From IMG/VR virus record IMGVR_UViG_3300005731_000064, positions 1 through 38,579 of that record: DNA of 38,579 bases. One strand, given 5' to 3'. The stretch comes from a virus. Numbering within the stretch: position 1 is the first letter of the stretch; every line of letters begins with the position of its first letter. This document shows, piece after piece, positions 38,560-38,579 of the stretch. The notes under the pieces are model-generated. The model was not told the DNA's origin and searched no databases. It saw only the letters and a program-made list of their open reading frames with translations. Made by a program: the position numbers and the translations under genes.

Positions 38560-38579
38560 ACCCTCCATACCCGGGGGTG

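Noticed and set aside
1-38579. tRNA genes, integrase, classical repressor and DNA polymerase
   Set aside because: None was recognised on either strand; I could not run a covariance or profile search, so absence is only by eye.

Overview
The window looks like a complete or nearly complete genome of a tailed siphovirus (or an excised prophage) from a GC-rich bacterial host. It holds one full set of packaging, head, tail, fibre, lysis and DNA-metabolism genes. A Sec/lipobox lipoprotein gene suggests a Gram-negative host. Neither end matches the other by eye, so circularity cannot be shown. No integrase, classical repressor, DNA polymerase, tRNA or CRISPR array was seen.

Layout. (1) 168-16774, plus strand: a tightly coupled late operon with terminase small and large subunits, portal, scaffold, decoration protein, major capsid, connectors, tail tube, tail chaperones (including a 50-codon second chaperone ORF), tape measure, and two very large tail-tip proteins. 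The first tail-tip protein carries Asp-box (sialidase-type) repeats. (2) 16776-17105, minus: a lone lipoprotein gene inserted among the tail genes, a moron. (3) 17195-21034, plus: a fibre/receptor module in which three consecutive proteins start with the same GFLYT tag. One of them is an SGNH esterase. (4) 21031-24923, mixed strands: small membrane proteins, a D12-class adenine methyltransferase, an M15 endolysin, and a 31-copy hexanucleotide repeat that reads as a (Gly-X)n protein. (5) 24907-36927, minus: about 26 mostly ATGA-overlapping early/replication genes, including a RecE-like exonuclease, SSB, RuvC-like nuclease, a second N6-adenine methyltransferase, an SF2 helicase, a DUF927-type ATPase and many small unknowns. 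(6) 36928-37667: a non-coding region with eight TGAGCCA iterons beside an AT-rich stretch, the best candidate origin. (7) 37668-38426, plus: a three-ORF cassette ending in a strong terminator, including an ImmA/IrrE-fold protein that has lost its zinc-binding HExxH. (8) 38427-38579: nested palindromes.

The most unusual signal is regulatory. Several minus-strand transcription units share one promoter design: three (sometimes two) TGTCAC boxes at an exact 10-bp period, then 26 (once 27) nucleotides, then a GATAAT-like -10 box. In three cases the transcript would begin with a 6-7 bp hairpin whose stem sequence changes but whose pairing is kept. This points to a phage-encoded or host activator/repressor controlling a dispersed regulon.
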